From contig NZ_CP045737.1 in NCBI RefSeq assembly GCF_009649075.1, positions 1,116,001 to 1,180,000 on the forward strand: DNA of 64,000 nt. Reading direction: 5' to 3'. A program made the position numbers and the translations under genes. Shown here piece by piece: positions 1-13,494 of the stretch. This DNA comes from Aeromicrobium yanjiei (GTDB lineage Bacteria > Actinomycetota > Actinomycetes > Propionibacteriales > Nocardioidaceae). The first letter of the stretch is position 1, and every line of letters starts with the position of its first letter. Below the pieces are notes generated by a model. That model saw only the letters and a program-made list of their open reading frames with translations. It made no database searches and was not told where the DNA came from.

Positions 1-1502
<1,502 letters not shown>

Positions 1503-1587
1503 CCCCACCCAGATCTGCGGGGTCCTGCACCGAATCGACCATGCAGAGCGTGCAGGAGTCCGCACATCTCGCCGGGTTGGCCGTGGA

Positions 1588-1593
1588 TAGGGT
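1588..1593 (+). promoter_or_regulatory. -10 box of a probable leaderless promoter (MOSC gene)
   Basis: TAGGGT lies exactly 7 nt before the ATG at 1601, with no Shine-Dalgarno sequence between. In actinobacteria this geometry is typical of leaderless mRNAs whose first base is the start codon. The same arrangement recurs at 15247, 17623, 24568 and 40074. Confidence 0.6.
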
Positions 1594-1600
1594 GACGGCC

Positions 1601-2236
1601 ATGAGTGGTGTCGTCTCGTCGGTCAACGTGGGTCCGGCGGTGGACGTGCCGTGGGGCAAGTACAAGTGGAGCGCGATCGACAAGCGTCCGGTGGACCACC
1701 CGGTCATGCTGCGAGCGTCCGGCGTCGAGGGCGACGAGATCGGCGACCTGGTCAACCACGGCGGCGCCGTGCAGGCGGTCTACGCGTACGCGGCCGAGGA
1801 TCTGCAGGCGTGGTCCGACGAGCTGGGCCGCGAGCTCGTCCCTGGTCAGTTCGGCGAGAACCTCACCACCACCGGGATCGACCTGACGAACGCCCGCGCG
1901 GGCGAACGCTGGCGGGTCGGGGGAGCGCTGCTGGAGATCTCCGGCGTACGCATCCCGTGCTCGGTCTTCCAGGGATTCCTCGACGAGCGCCACTGGGTCA
2001 AGAGATTCATGCAGGGCCGGCGACCCGGCGCGTACTTCCGGGTCATCGAGGAAGGGCCGGTGTCGGCGGGCGACGTCGTCGAGGTCGTGGAGGAGCGCGA
2101 TCACGAGGTCACGATCGACTTCTTGTTCCGGGCGCTGACCACCGAACGCGCGTTGATGCCGCGGCTGGCGGCCGAGCCACGGGCCGCCGAGTTCGTGGCT
2201 CGCAGGTTGGGTGAACATCGCAACGACCCCTCGTAG
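1601..2236 (+). CDS. MOSC domain-containing protein
   Basis: A 211-residue MOSC-domain protein. The family is related to the C-terminal domain of molybdenum-cofactor sulfurases and to YiiM, which reduces N-hydroxylated compounds. Family hallmarks visible are the G-D-L-V-N-H-G-G turn followed by VQAVYAYA, the GQFGENLTTTG segment, and the ISGVRIPCSVFQ segment carrying the conserved cysteine that ligates cofactor or sulfur. The start was chosen because the ATG is 7 nt after a TAGGGT -10 box and the upstream in-frame extension has no family similarity. The real substrate is unknown. It is transcribed alone between lepA and the acyl-CoA ligase. Confidence 0.85.
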   Translation: MSGVVSSVNVGPAVDVPWGKYKWSAIDKRPVDHPVMLRASGVEGDEIGDLVNHGGAVQAVYAYAAEDLQAWSDELGRELVPGQFGENLTTTGIDLTNARAGERWRVGGALLEISGVRIPCSVFQGFLDERHWVKRFMQGRRPGAYFRVIEEGPVSAGDVVEVVEERDHEVTIDFLFRALTTERALMPRLAAEPRAAEFVARRLGEHRNDPS

Positions 2237-2304
2237 TGACCTGTCAGTAGGTTAGGGTGATCGGCACCACATTCCCCCAGTACGTCCGTGCGAAGGATCA
2301 CCAC

Positions 2305-4140
<1,836 letters not shown>

Positions 4141-4143
4141 GGA

Positions 4144-5334
4144 GTGAACCCGACCGAGATCCCGCGCCCCACCACCGGGGAGCGGGATCTCGGCACGTCC
4201 GGGGCCGCGCGTCCGTTCGGCGTGTACGTCCACGTGCCGTTCTGCCGGGTCCGGTGCGGCTACTGCGACTTCAACACGTACACCGCGGACGAGCTGGGCG
4301 AAGGGGCGACGCGGGCCACGTACGCCGACACCGCGATCCGCGAGATCGTGCAGGCCGCCGAACGGTTCGGCCGTCGCCCGGTCGAGACAGTCTTCTTCGG
4401 CGGCGGCACCCCCACCCAGCTGCCCTCGACCGATCTCGTGCGGATCCTGCAAGCGATCGACGAGCGACTCGGCCTGGCCGAGGGCGTCGAGGTCACGACC
4501 GAGGCCAATCCGGACTCCGTGACGCCCGAGTCGCTCGCCGTCCTGCGTGCGGGCGGATTCACCCGCATCTCGTTCGGGGTGCAGTCGGCCGTCCCGCACG
4601 TGCTCGCGACCCTCGAGCGCACCCACGACCCCGCGAACGTCCCCCAGGCGGTCCGCTGGGCGCGTGAGGCCGGGTTCGAGCAGGTCAGCGTCGACCTGAT
4701 CTACGGGACGCCGGGGGAGTCGTTCGACGACTGGCGCAGGAGCCTGGAGCAGGCCATCGCGCTCGGGCCCGACCACGTGAGCGCGTACGCCCTGATCGTC
4801 GAGGAGGGGACCGCATTCGCGCGCAAGGTCCGTCGGGGCGAGGTCGTGATGCCCGACGACGACGAGACGGCTGACAAGTACGTCCTGGCGGACGAGATGC
4901 TGTCGGCCGCCGGTCTCGGCTGGTACGAGCTGTCCAACTGGGCGCGCGACGGGTCCGCCCAGTGCCGCCACAACGTGCTCTACTGGCGCAGCGACGACTG
5001 GCTCGGCATCGGACCGGGCGCGCACTCGCACGTCGCGGGCGAGCGCTGGTGGAACGTCAAGCACCCCGCGGCGTACGCGCAGCGGCTGGTCGCGGGGGAG
5101 TCACCGCGGCACGACGGCGAGACGATCGACGCCGAGACCGCGCACGTCGAGCAGATCATGCTCGAGACCCGGTTGCGCAGCGGGCTCGGGCTCGACACCC
5201 TCAGCGAGGCCGCGCGTGCGTCCGTCCCCGAGCTCGTGGCCCGCGATCTCGCGACGCTCGAGGGGGACCGGCTCGTCCTGACCCGCACGGGCCGCCTGCT
5301 GGCCGACGCCGTGGTCCGCGAGCTCGTCGACTGA
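4144..5334 (+). CDS. hemW: Radical SAM protein HemW (heme chaperone)
   Basis: A 396-residue radical SAM protein of the HemN/HemW family. The cluster motif is C34-x3-C38-x2-C41 (CRVRCGYC), which matches HemW. The extra N-terminal cysteine typical of true coproporphyrinogen dehydrogenase HemN is not seen, so heme delivery is a better call than porphyrin oxidation. FFGGGTPT, the SFGVQS segment and the C-terminal HemW domain (ELSNWAR, RHNVLYW, GPGAHSH) are present. The start is a GTG 4 nt after the ligase stop. In many actinobacteria hemW sits just upstream of hrcA-dnaJ, as here. Confidence 0.93.
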   Translation: MNPTEIPRPTTGERDLGTSGAARPFGVYVHVPFCRVRCGYCDFNTYTADELGEGATRATYADTAIREIVQAAERFGRRPVETVFFGGGTPTQLPSTDLVRILQAIDERLGLAEGVEVTTEANPDSVTPESLAVLRAGGFTRISFGVQSAVPHVLATLERTHDPANVPQAVRWAREAGFEQVSVDLIYGTPGESFDDWRRSLEQAIALGPDHVSAYALIVEEGTAFARKVRRGEVVMPDDDETADKYVLADEMLSAAGLGWYELSNWARDGSAQCRHNVLYWRSDDWLGIGPGAHSHVAGERWWNVKHPAAYAQRLVAGESPRHDGETIDAETAHVEQIMLETRLRSGLGLDTLSEAARASVPELVARDLATLEGDRLVLTRTGRLLADAVVRELVD

Positions 5335-5350
5335 CGCCGAGGCGCGCCCC

Positions 5351-5442
5351 CGGTCCGCTGAGGGGAGCCGCCGGTCCGCTGAGGGGAGCCCCCGGTCCCG
5401 CGTCGGTGGACGGGAGGCGCGCGTCGGCGGACGGGAGGCGCG
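5351..5442 (+). repeat. Tandem 21-bp repeats between convergent genes
   Basis: Two adjacent 21-bp units (5351-5371 and 5372-5392, differing at one base) both begin CGGTCCGCTGAGG. After an 8-nt gap come two more 21-bp units (5401-5421 and 5422-5442, also one difference), both with the core GGACGGGAGGCGCG. Parts of the second pair resemble the reverse complement of the sequence around the first, so the block can fold. It fills most of the gap between hemW and DUF3097, and a terminator or mRNA 3'-end role is possible. A run of G follows at about 5453-5460. Confidence 0.7.
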
Positions 5443-5466
5443 CCTCAGCGAATGGGGGGGGTGGGG

Positions 5467-6300
5467 TCAGGGGACGGTGACGAAGTCGATGAGCTCCTCG
5501 ACGCGGCCGAGGAACTCCGGCTCGAGATCGGCATAGGAGTCGACCCGGCTGAGGATGTGCTTCCACGCACGGGCGATGTCGGTCTGGTCGCTGTGGGGCC
5601 AGCCGAGCTCGCGGCAGATGCCGTACTTCCAGTCCTGGCCCCGGGGGATCGTGGGCCAGGACTCGATGCCGAGGCGGGCAGGCTTCACCGACTGCCAGAC
5701 GTCGATGTAGGGGTGCCCGACCACCAGCACGTGCGGCCGGCCGGAGACCTGCTCGGCCAGTCGGGTCTCCTTGGACCCCGGCACGAGGTGATCGACCAGC
5801 ACGCCGAGGCGGCGCTCGGCGGTCGGGGCGAACTCGTCCACGATCCCGACGAGGTCGTCGATGCCGCCGAGGTACTCCACCGCGACGCCCTCGATGCGCA
5901 GGTCGTCGCCCCAGACCTTCTCGACCAGCTCGGCGTCGTGGCGGCCCTCGACGTAGATGCGGCTCGGCAGCGCGACCCGCGCCCGTGCGCCACGCACCGC
6001 GCGCGATCCCGACGCCGTACGCGTGGCGGTGGCCTTGGTCGCGGCCGACGGGGGCCGGGCGATGATCGGCTTGCCCTCCAGCAGATAGCCCGGGCCGAGC
6101 GGGAACGAGCGGCGGACCAGTCGGCGGTCCTCGAGGATCATCATCCCGAGGTCCTTCTCCACGACCATGACCTCGCCGCAGAAGCCGGTCGTGGCGTCCT
6201 CGATGACCATGCCGCGCTCGATCACGACCTCCTCGGAACGTCCGCGGGGAGGCTTCTTCCAGTCACCGGAGAGGACGTCGCTGCCGTACCGGTCAACCAT
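5467..6300 (-). CDS. DUF3097 family protein
   Basis: A 277-residue actinobacterial protein of unknown function. A TOPRIM-like layout is visible: an IYVEGRHDAELVEKVWG strand-helix with the acidic E and D, then YLGGIDDL, then LGVLVDHLVPGSKE, as in proteins that bind nucleic acid through a metal. This structural reading is my inference. The start is the ATG at 6300, which overlaps the stop of the upstream minus-strand gene by 8 bp, so translation is probably coupled. Both genes read away from hrcA and share its CIRCE-containing intergenic region. Confidence 0.8.
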   Translation of the reverse strand: MVDRYGSDVLSGDWKKPPRGRSEEVVIERGMVIEDATTGFCGEVMVVEKDLGMMILEDRRLVRRSFPLGPGYLLEGKPIIARPPSAATKATATRTASGSRAVRGARARVALPSRIYVEGRHDAELVEKVWGDDLRIEGVAVEYLGGIDDLVGIVDEFAPTAERRLGVLVDHLVPGSKETRLAEQVSGRPHVLVVGHPYIDVWQSVKPARLGIESWPTIPRGQDWKYGICRELGWPHSDQTDIARAWKHILSRVDSYADLEPEFLGRVEELIDFVTVP

Positions 6301-6739
6301 GCAGGGCTCCCAGGAGTCGTTGGTGGAGGGTCTCGAGATCGTCCTTGGCGATGTCGGGCGCCAGCAGCACGGTGCCGTCGCCGACGAGACCGAGCGCCAG
6401 GTCGACCGCCACGGGCCAGCTCGGCGGGACGGTGCCGGGGACCTCGTCGGTCCACAGGGCGCCGACCAGGACGTAGGACGCGAGCACGGCACCATCTTCG
6501 CTCACCGCGGCGAGGCTCGTGACGAGCTCACCGCCCTCGGGCCCGTCGCCGAGGTGCATGACCTCGACGCTGATGCGATCGAGCTGGGTGGCCCACACGG
6601 ACGCCAGCGAGCCGCCGCGCGACTCGTGGGCGATCGTCGTCCCGTCGTCGAGCACCACCTCGTAGGGGCCGATCGTGAGCGATCTCTCGTCGCCCTCGAC
6701 GACGATGTGACCGTCGCTGTTCTCGGAGATGCTGCTCAC
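6293..6739 (-). CDS. Hypothetical protein, divergent from hrcA
   Basis: A 148-residue protein I do not recognise. It is acidic, has no signal peptide, membrane segment or cysteine motif, and appears to be a mixed alpha/beta cytosolic protein. The start is the GTG at 6739: AGCGAG lies immediately upstream, and the region before it is the CIRCE operator, so the longer in-frame ATG at 6838 inside hrcA is unlikely. It overlaps DUF3097 by 8 bp and should form an operon with it. Its start lies 9 bp from the CIRCE element, so control by HrcA is plausible. Confidence 0.65.
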   Translation of the reverse strand: MSSISENSDGHIVVEGDERSLTIGPYEVVLDDGTTIAHESRGGSLASVWATQLDRISVEVMHLGDGPEGGELVTSLAAVSEDGAVLASYVLVGALWTDEVPGTVPPSWPVAVDLALGLVGDGTVLLAPDIAKDDLETLHQRLLGALHG

Positions 6740-6748
6740 CTCGCTAGA

Positions 6749-6775
6749 CTGGCACTTGACCACTGAGAGTGCCAA
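6749..6775 (+). promoter_or_regulatory. CIRCE operator (HrcA binding site)
   Basis: The inverted repeat CTGGCACTT-N9-GAGTGCCAA matches the CIRCE pattern TTAGCACTC-N9-GAGTGCTAA with the exact 9-nt spacer. It lies 25 bp before hrcA and 9 bp before the divergent hypothetical gene. HrcA should bind here and repress its own hrcA-dnaJ operon until heat shock, and may repress the leftward pair as well. Confidence 0.9.
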
Positions 6776-6800
6776 CAGGCTCGCGGGAGAGGGATGTGTG

Positions 6801-7817
6801 ATGACTGACGATCGCCGGCTCGACGTCCTCCGGGCCATCGTCGAGGACTACGTCGCGACCCAGGAGCCCGTGGGCTCCCGCTCGCTGCTCGAGCGGCACC
6901 AGCTGGGCGTCTCGCCCGCCACGGTACGCAACGACATGGCAGCGCTCGAGGAGGAGGGCTACCTCACCCAGCCCCACACGAGCGCAGGTCGCATCCCGAC
7001 GGACAAGGGCTACCGGATGTTCGTCGACCGGCTCGCGACGGTCAAGGCGCTGTCGCCGGCCGAGCGCCGCGCCATCGAGACGTTCCTGAGCGGAGCGGTC
7101 GACGTCGACGACGTCGTGCAGCGCAGCGTCAAGGTGCTCGCGCAGCTGACCAACCAGGTCGCGATCGTGCAGTACCCGTCGCTGACCCGCTCGACGGTCC
7201 GCCACATCGAGCTCGTGTCGCTGGAGGGCTCCCGTGTCCTCCTCGTCGTGATCACCAGCAGCGGCCGGGTCGAGCAGCGCATCGTCGAGCTCGTCGAGAC
7301 GCCCAGCGACGACCTGATGTCCGACATGCGCTCGCGCATCGCCCGCGCGACGATCGGCGAACGCCTGCCCGAGGCCTCGCTCCGGCTGGCCGACATGATC
7401 GAGACCTTCGGCGCCAACGACCGACCGATCGTCACCTCGATCGTCACGACGCTGTCGCACACGTTCACCAATGAGCGCAGCGACGAGCGCATCGCGGTCG
7501 GCGGCACGGCCAACCTGGCCCGCTTCGGCAGCGACTTCGACACCTCGATCAAGCCCGTGCTCGAGGCGATCGAGGAGCAGGTCGTCCTGCTCAAGCTGCT
7601 CGGCGAGGCCACGAGCGGACTCTCGGTCCGCATCGGCAGCGAGACCGGCCACGAGAGCCTCATGAGCACGACGGTCGTCTCCTCGGCGTACGGTTCGGAC
7701 GACCTCGCACTCGCGACCCTGGGCACGGTCGGCCCCACCCGCATGGACTATCCCGCAACGATGGCAGCTGTCGGCGCCGTCGCCCGCTACGTCGGCCGCA
7801 CGCTGGCGGACAACTGA
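6801..7817 (+). CDS. hrcA: Heat-inducible transcription repressor HrcA
   Basis: A 338-residue repressor of class I heat-shock genes. It has an N-terminal winged helix (residues about 1-75, with [10 protein letters not shown], the [18 protein letters not shown] recognition helix and [13 protein letters not shown] wing), followed by the GAF-like and dimerisation regions with an EAIEEQ segment. The start is the ATG at 6801, with an AGGG about 8 nt upstream; a GTG directly before it is an alternative. A CIRCE site precedes it, implying autorepression. dnaJ follows after 16 nt, the standard actinobacterial hrcA-dnaJ pair. Confidence 0.96.
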   Translation: MTDDRRLDVLRAIVEDYVATQEPVGSRSLLERHQLGVSPATVRNDMAALEEEGYLTQPHTSAGRIPTDKGYRMFVDRLATVKALSPAERRAIETFLSGAVDVDDVVQRSVKVLAQLTNQVAIVQYPSLTRSTVRHIELVSLEGSRVLLVVITSSGRVEQRIVELVETPSDDLMSDMRSRIARATIGERLPEASLRLADMIETFGANDRPIVTSIVTTLSHTFTNERSDERIAVGGTANLARFGSDFDTSIKPVLEAIEEQVVLLKLLGEATSGLSVRIGSETGHESLMSTTVVSSAYGSDDLALATLGTVGPTRMDYPATMAAVGAVARYVGRTLADN

Positions 7818-7833
7818 CACCCCTCGAGGACTC

Positions 7834-8982
7834 ATGGCACAGGACTACTACGCAACACTCGGCGTCGACCGCGACGCCACGGCCGAGCAGCTGAAGAAGG
7901 CCTACCGCAAGCTGGCGCGGCAGTACCACCCCGACGTCAACGACGCGCCCGACGCCTCCGAGAAGTTCAAGGAGGTGACGCTCGCGTACGAGGTGCTGTC
8001 CGATCCGCAGAAGCGGGCGGTCTTCGACCGTGGCGGCGATCCCATGAGCAGCGGCGGTGGCGGCTTCGGCGGCGGCCAGGGGTTCAACTTCGACGACATC
8101 ATGGACGCCTTCTTCGGGCAGAACGCCCAGCGCGGCCCGCGCCCGCGCCAGCAGCGCGGCCAGGACGCCCTGCTGCGGCTCAACGTCGACCTCGCGGAGG
8201 CGGCGTTCGGCGTGACCCACGAGATCAAGGTCGACACGGCCGTGACCTGCACGACGTGCGAGGGCAGCGGAGCCGCCAACGGCTCGCAGCCCGAGACCTG
8301 CCGCACCTGCCACGGCCACGGCGACGTCCAGCACGTGCAGCGCTCGCTGCTCGGCGACATCCGTACGTCGCGCCCGTGCCCCACGTGCCACGGCTTCGGC
8401 ACGGTCATCCCCGACCCGTGCCCCGAGTGCAACGGCGAGGGCCGCGTGCGCTCGCGTCGCTCGATCTCGGTGACGATCCCCGCGGGCGTCGACCAGGGCA
8501 CGCGGATCCAGCTCAGCGGTGAGGGCGAGGTCGGGCCCGGAGGCGGGCCCGCCGGCGACCTCTACCTCGAGATCAACGTGGCCCGGCACCCGATGTTCCA
8601 GCGCAAGGGCGATCAGCTGTTCTGCCAGGTCACCCTGCCGATGACGGCTGCGGCGCTCGGCACGCAGATCGACCTGCCGACCCTCGAGGCCGACGTGCCG
8701 GACTCCGACGAGGACACGCGGACCGTACGCCTCGAGGTCGCGCCGGGCACGCAGTCCGGCGACACCCTCACGATCAAGGGCCAGGGCGTGCCGCGCCTTC
8801 GCGGCGCCGGTCGCGGGGACCTCAAGGTGCAGGTCGTCGTCGAGACGCCGACCCGCATCGACGACCAGCAGCGTGCCCTGCTGGAGGAGCTCGCGCAGCT
8901 GCGCGACGAGGAGCGTCCCGAGACGCTCATGGCCACGAACCACAAGGGTGTGTTCGGCAAGATCAAGGATGCATTCAAGTGA
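7834..8982 (+). CDS. dnaJ: Chaperone DnaJ (Hsp40)
   Basis: A 382-residue type I J-protein that delivers substrates to DnaK and stimulates its ATPase. It has a J domain (residues about 4-66) with the HPD triad at 32-34, a Gly-rich stretch (about 73-84), the zinc region (139-203) with all four CxxCxGxG motifs, then two C-terminal substrate-binding domains. Pairing with hrcA rather than dnaK-grpE marks it as the second dnaJ (dnaJ2 type) of actinobacteria. GAGGA lies upstream of the ATG. Its stop overlaps the next start by 4 bp. Confidence 0.96.
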   Translation: MAQDYYATLGVDRDATAEQLKKAYRKLARQYHPDVNDAPDASEKFKEVTLAYEVLSDPQKRAVFDRGGDPMSSGGGGFGGGQGFNFDDIMDAFFGQNAQRGPRPRQQRGQDALLRLNVDLAEAAFGVTHEIKVDTAVTCTTCEGSGAANGSQPETCRTCHGHGDVQHVQRSLLGDIRTSRPCPTCHGFGTVIPDPCPECNGEGRVRSRRSISVTIPAGVDQGTRIQLSGEGEVGPGGGPAGDLYLEINVARHPMFQRKGDQLFCQVTLPMTAAALGTQIDLPTLEADVPDSDEDTRTVRLEVAPGTQSGDTLTIKGQGVPRLRGAGRGDLKVQVVVETPTRIDDQQRALLEELAQLRDEERPETLMATNHKGVFGKIKDAFK

Positions 8983-9329
8983 GCGACACTGACCCGAACT
9001 GCCTGTTCTGCAAGATCGTCGCGGGCGACATCCCGGCCGAGATCGTCTCGGAGACCGAGCACACTGTCGCCTTCCGTGACGTCGATCCGCAGGCGCCCAC
9101 GCACGTGCTGGTGATCCCGCGGGTGCATCAGCCCGACATCGCGAGCCTCGTCGACGCGGCGCCCGAGGCTGCGGTCGAGCTGCTCAAGGAGACGCGCCGC
9201 GTGGCCCAGGCCGACGGGCACGACTCCTACCGGCTGGTCTTCAACACCGGTCCCGATGCGCACCAGACGGTGTTCCACGTGCACGGCCACGTGCTTGCCG
9301 GTCGCAGTCTCACCTGGCCTCCGGGCTGA
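8979..9329 (+). CDS. HIT family nucleotide-binding protein (HinT-like)
   Basis: A 116-residue histidine-triad protein, likely a purine nucleoside phosphoramidase. The triad H100-V-H102-G-H104-V is intact, and H95 sits before it as in HinT. C8 and C11 near the N-terminus form the CxxC seen in many bacterial HIT proteins. The start GTG overlaps the dnaJ stop (GTGA), so it is translationally coupled. The length matches the family. Confidence 0.92.
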   Translation: MSDTDPNCLFCKIVAGDIPAEIVSETEHTVAFRDVDPQAPTHVLVIPRVHQPDIASLVDAAPEAAVELLKETRRVAQADGHDSYRLVFNTGPDAHQTVFHVHGHVLAGRSLTWPPG

Positions 9330-9372
9330 CAATTCGCGCGCTGTCACACCGGATGCGTACGATTGAGACCAC

Positions 9373-10390
<1,018 letters not shown>

Positions 10391-10413
<23 letters not shown>

Positions 10414-10867
10414 GTCCGGGACCGACGTCGACGTCGTCGGTCTGACCCGACTCTGCCGCTTCACGATGCGGCGCATGAGGCTGCACCCTGCGACCGAGCT
10501 GACCGTACGCCTCGTGGACCCCGACACCATCACAGTGCTCAACGAGCAGTGGATGGGCAAGAAGGGTCCCACCGACGTGCTGTCGTTCCCCATGGACGAG
10601 CTCACGCCCGGCACCGACGCCGCGGAGAGTCCCGAGGGATATCTCGGCGACATCGCCCTGTGCCCGCAGGTCGCGGAGCAGCAGGCACCCGCCGCCGGCC
10701 ACTCGACGCAGGACGAGATCGAGCTGCTGACGGTGCACGGCATCCTGCACCTCCTCGGCTACGACCACGCCGAGCCGGCGGAGCACCAGGAGATGTTCGG
10801 CATCCAGGGACGACTGCTCCTCGAGTGGCAACAGGCCGCCGAGGGCATCGACCCCGAGCAGCAGTGA
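10391..10867 (+). CDS. ybeY: rRNA maturation endoribonuclease YbeY
   Basis: A 158-residue metal-dependent endoribonuclease for 16S rRNA 3'-end maturation and ribosome quality control. The signature HGILHLLGYDH gives zinc ligands H116, H120 and H126, and the TDVLSFP motif is at 61-67. The start is a GTG inside the end of phoH; the longer in-frame reading from 10331 adds only phoH-shadow residues. It lies in a phoH-ybeY-corC-era operon, the conserved bacterial order. Confidence 0.94.
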
Positions 10868-10877
10868 GGGCAGCTCC

Positions 10878-12179
10878 ATGAACTGGCTTCCCGTGGTGCT
10901 GTCCGTGCTCCTCGCCGTCGCGGCGGGCATGCTCGCGAGCGTCGACGCGGCGATCTCCGCATTCTCCAAGGCCCGGGCCGAGGAGCTCGAGGACGAGGGA
11001 CGCTCCGGCGCCTCCCGGCTCTCGCGCATCCTTGCGGACCCCGCCCCCTATCTCAACTCGGTCCTGCTCCTGCGGGTCATCGCCGAGACCGCGAGCATCG
11101 TGCTGGTCGCCCTGGTGGTGGCTGACGAGCTCGACGGCCTGTGGACGCGCGCGGCCGTCGCGGTCGCGATCATGTCCGTCGTGAGCTTCGTCCTCATCGG
11201 TGTCGGCCCGCGCACGCTCGGACGCCAGCACGCCGAAGCCATCGCGCTCGCGTCGGCCATGCCGGTCATCGGCGTCACCCGGCTGCTGGGTCCGGTCCCG
11301 AAGCTGCTGATCCGGCTCGGCAACGCGGTCACGCCGGGCAAGGGCTTCAGCGAGGGACCGTTCGCCTCCGAGGTCGAGGTCCGTGAGCTCGTCGACCTCG
11401 CGGCCGCGAGCTCGCTGATCGAGACCGACGAGGGCAAGATGCTGCAGTCGGTCTTCGAGCTCGGCGACACCATCGTCCGCGAGGTCATGGTGCCCCGTAC
11501 CGACCTGGTGTTCGTCGAGAAGCACAAGACCCTGCGCCAGGCGATGTCGCTGGCGCTGCGCAGCGGGTACTCCCGCATGCCGGTGATCGACGAGAACCTC
11601 GACGACGTCGTCGGGATGGCCTATCTCAAGGACCTGACCAAGCGCGTGTTCGACAACCACGTCGCCGAGACGACCGAGCGGGTCGAGTCCATCGCACGAC
11701 CGTGCCTGTTCGTCCCCGACACCAAGCCGGCAGGTGACCTCCTCAAGGAGATGCAGGCCCAGCACACGCACGTGGCGATCGTCGTGGACGAGTTCGGCGG
11801 CACCTCGGGCATGATCACGATCGAGGACATCCTCGAGGAGATCGTCGGCGAGATCACCGACGAGTACGACAACGAGCCCGAGGCCAAGGAGCAGCTCTCC
11901 GACGGCTCGTGGCGGGTCAGCTCGCGGTTCGAGGTCGACGATCTCGAGGACCTCTTCGACATCCCGATCGAGGACGAGGACGTCGACTCGGTCGGCGGTC
12001 TGATGGCCAAGCACCTGGGCAAGGTGCCGATCCGGGGCAGTGTCGTCGAGGTCGAGGGACTACGTTTCGAGGCCGAGGGGCCGTCCGGGCGACGCAACCG
12101 CATCGGTCACGTCCTCGTCAGCCGCATCGCACCTCCGCCAGAAGACCTGAAAGGCTCCGACCATGGATATCAGTCCTGA
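10878..12179 (+). CDS. Hemolysin-family / CorC-type CNNM-CBS transporter-like protein
   Basis: A 433-residue membrane protein of the HlyC/CorC family, related to magnesium/cobalt efflux proteins. Three hydrophobic segments in the N-terminal CNNM domain (about 3-25, 53-82, 91-112) are followed by two CBS domains with MVPRTD and YSRMPVIDE, then the VVDEFGGTSGMITIEDILEEIVGEI segment and a C-terminal CorC_HlyC domain. It is located at the inner membrane. The start is an ATG 8 nt after GAGGGCAGC. It overlaps the next gene by 17 bp. Confidence 0.92.
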   Translation: MNWLPVVLSVLLAVAAGMLASVDAAISAFSKARAEELEDEGRSGASRLSRILADPAPYLNSVLLLRVIAETASIVLVALVVADELDGLWTRAAVAVAIMSVVSFVLIGVGPRTLGRQHAEAIALASAMPVIGVTRLLGPVPKLLIRLGNAVTPGKGFSEGPFASEVEVRELVDLAAASSLIETDEGKMLQSVFELGDTIVREVMVPRTDLVFVEKHKTLRQAMSLALRSGYSRMPVIDENLDDVVGMAYLKDLTKRVFDNHVAETTERVESIARPCLFVPDTKPAGDLLKEMQAQHTHVAIVVDEFGGTSGMITIEDILEEIVGEITDEYDNEPEAKEQLSDGSWRVSSRFEVDDLEDLFDIPIEDEDVDSVGGLMAKHLGKVPIRGSVVEVEGLRFEAEGPSGRRNRIGHVLVSRIAPPPEDLKGSDHGYQS

Positions 12180-12501
12180 GGACGCAAAGCTGGTGACGCT
12201 CGCGCGCACCTCCCGCGCCCGCACCAACGCGGAGCACGGCGCCGCCGTCCGCGACCAGGACGGGCGCACGTACGTCGCGTCGACCGTCGTCCTGCCCTCG
12301 ATCCGGATCGACGCCCTCGACCTCGCGGTCGCGATGGCCGTCTCGTCCGGCGCGACCGGCATCGAGGCCGGTGCGCTGGTGGGGGAGATGATGCCCGAGC
12401 CCCTGGTCAGCGGCACGGCCGTCCGGGACGTCTCGGGGCACGGCATCCACGTCTACCTGGCGGACCCGTCGGGTCAGGTCGTGCGGGTGAGGACCACATG
12501 A
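12163..12501 (+). CDS. Cytidine-deaminase-fold protein lacking catalytic residues
   Basis: A 112-residue protein in the position where actinobacterial annotation usually writes 'cytidine deaminase'. The fold can be followed (TNAEHGAAVRDQDGRTYVAS, then ALDLAVAMAVSSGATGIEA), but the zinc ligand and proton-shuttle motif (C/H-A-E) is replaced by ALDLA and there is no PCxxC motif; the protein contains no cysteine at all. Cytidine deamination is therefore very unlikely, and a binding or structural role is more probable. It overlaps CorC by 17 bp and era by 4 bp, so it is firmly in the operon. Confidence 0.8.
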   Translation: MDISPEDAKLVTLARTSRARTNAEHGAAVRDQDGRTYVASTVVLPSIRIDALDLAVAMAVSSGATGIEAGALVGEMMPEPLVSGTAVRDVSGHGIHVYLADPSGQVVRVRTT

Positions 12502-13445
12502 GCGCCGAGACGGGCCGCGTGCACCGCTCGGGATTCGCCTGCTTCGTCGGTCGTCCCAACGCGGGCAAGTCGACGCTGACCAATGCGCTGGTCGGTGGCA
12601 AGATCGCGATCACGTCCTCCAAGCCACAGACGACGCGGCATGCGATCCGCGGGCTGGTCAACCGTGACGACGCCCAGCTGATCCTCATCGACACCCCGGG
12701 CCTGCACAAGCCGCACACGCTGCTCGGCGAGCGGCTCAACGCCCTCGTGCGCTCGACCTGGTCGGAGGTCGACACGATCGGCATGTGCCTGCCGGCCAAC
12801 GAGTCCGTCGGTGAGGGCGACAAGTTCCTCATCAAGGAGCTGGCCCAGATCAACCAGGGCAAGCGTCGGCCCAAGCCGATCTTCGCGATCGCGACCAAGA
12901 TCGACCTGGTCAAGCCCGACCGCCTGCGTGACCACCTGCTCTCGATCCAACAGGCCGGTGCGGACGCAGGCCTGCAGTGGCAGGAGATCATCCCGGTCTC
13001 GGCCGTGGCCGACGACCAGGTCGACCTGCTGGCCGATCTGCTGATCGGCACGCTGCCCGAGGGCCCGGCTCTCTATCCCGAGGGTCAGCTGACCGACGAG
13101 CCCGAGGAGACGCTCATCGCGGAGATCATCCGCGAGGCCGCGCTCGAGGGCGTCCGCGACGAGCTGCCCCACTCGATCGCCGTCGTGGTCGAGGAGATGG
13201 TGGCCCGCACCGACCGTCCGAAGGACAAGCCGCTCGTCGACGTCCGGGTCAACGTCTACGTCGAGCGGGACAGCCAGAAGGGCATCATCATCGGCAAGCA
13301 GGGCTCGCGGCTGCGCCAGATCGGCAGCGACTCGCGCTCCCAGATCGAGAAGATCCTCGGCACGCCCGTGTTCCTCGACCTGCACGTCAAGGTTGCCAAG
13401 GACTGGCAGCGCGACCCCAAGCAGCTCCGCAAGCTCGGCTTCTAG
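12498..13445 (+). CDS. era: GTPase Era
   Basis: A 315-residue essential GTPase that binds 16S rRNA during 30S assembly. G1 GRPNAGKS is at residues 18-25, followed by the G2 region KPQTTRHAIRG, G3 DTPG, a G4 of TKID in place of NKxD, and a C-terminal KH domain with the IIGKQGSRLRQIG RNA-binding loop. The start ATG overlaps the previous gene's stop by 4 bp. It is the last gene of the phoH-ybeY-corC-CDA-era operon. Confidence 0.97.
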   Translation: MSAETGRVHRSGFACFVGRPNAGKSTLTNALVGGKIAITSSKPQTTRHAIRGLVNRDDAQLILIDTPGLHKPHTLLGERLNALVRSTWSEVDTIGMCLPANESVGEGDKFLIKELAQINQGKRRPKPIFAIATKIDLVKPDRLRDHLLSIQQAGADAGLQWQEIIPVSAVADDQVDLLADLLIGTLPEGPALYPEGQLTDEPEETLIAEIIREAALEGVRDELPHSIAVVVEEMVARTDRPKDKPLVDVRVNVYVERDSQKGIIIGKQGSRLRQIGSDSRSQIEKILGTPVFLDLHVKVAKDWQRDPKQLRKLGF

Positions 13446-13494
13446 CTGCTGCGCCCCTCGGGCGCCTACGCTGCGGCCTCGCCCCCGCACCACC

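Noticed and set aside
1523..1557. Inverted repeat TCCTGCAC/GTGCAGGA after lepA as a terminator
   Set aside because: 8-bp stem, 19-nt loop and no T-run; too weak to list as a terminator.
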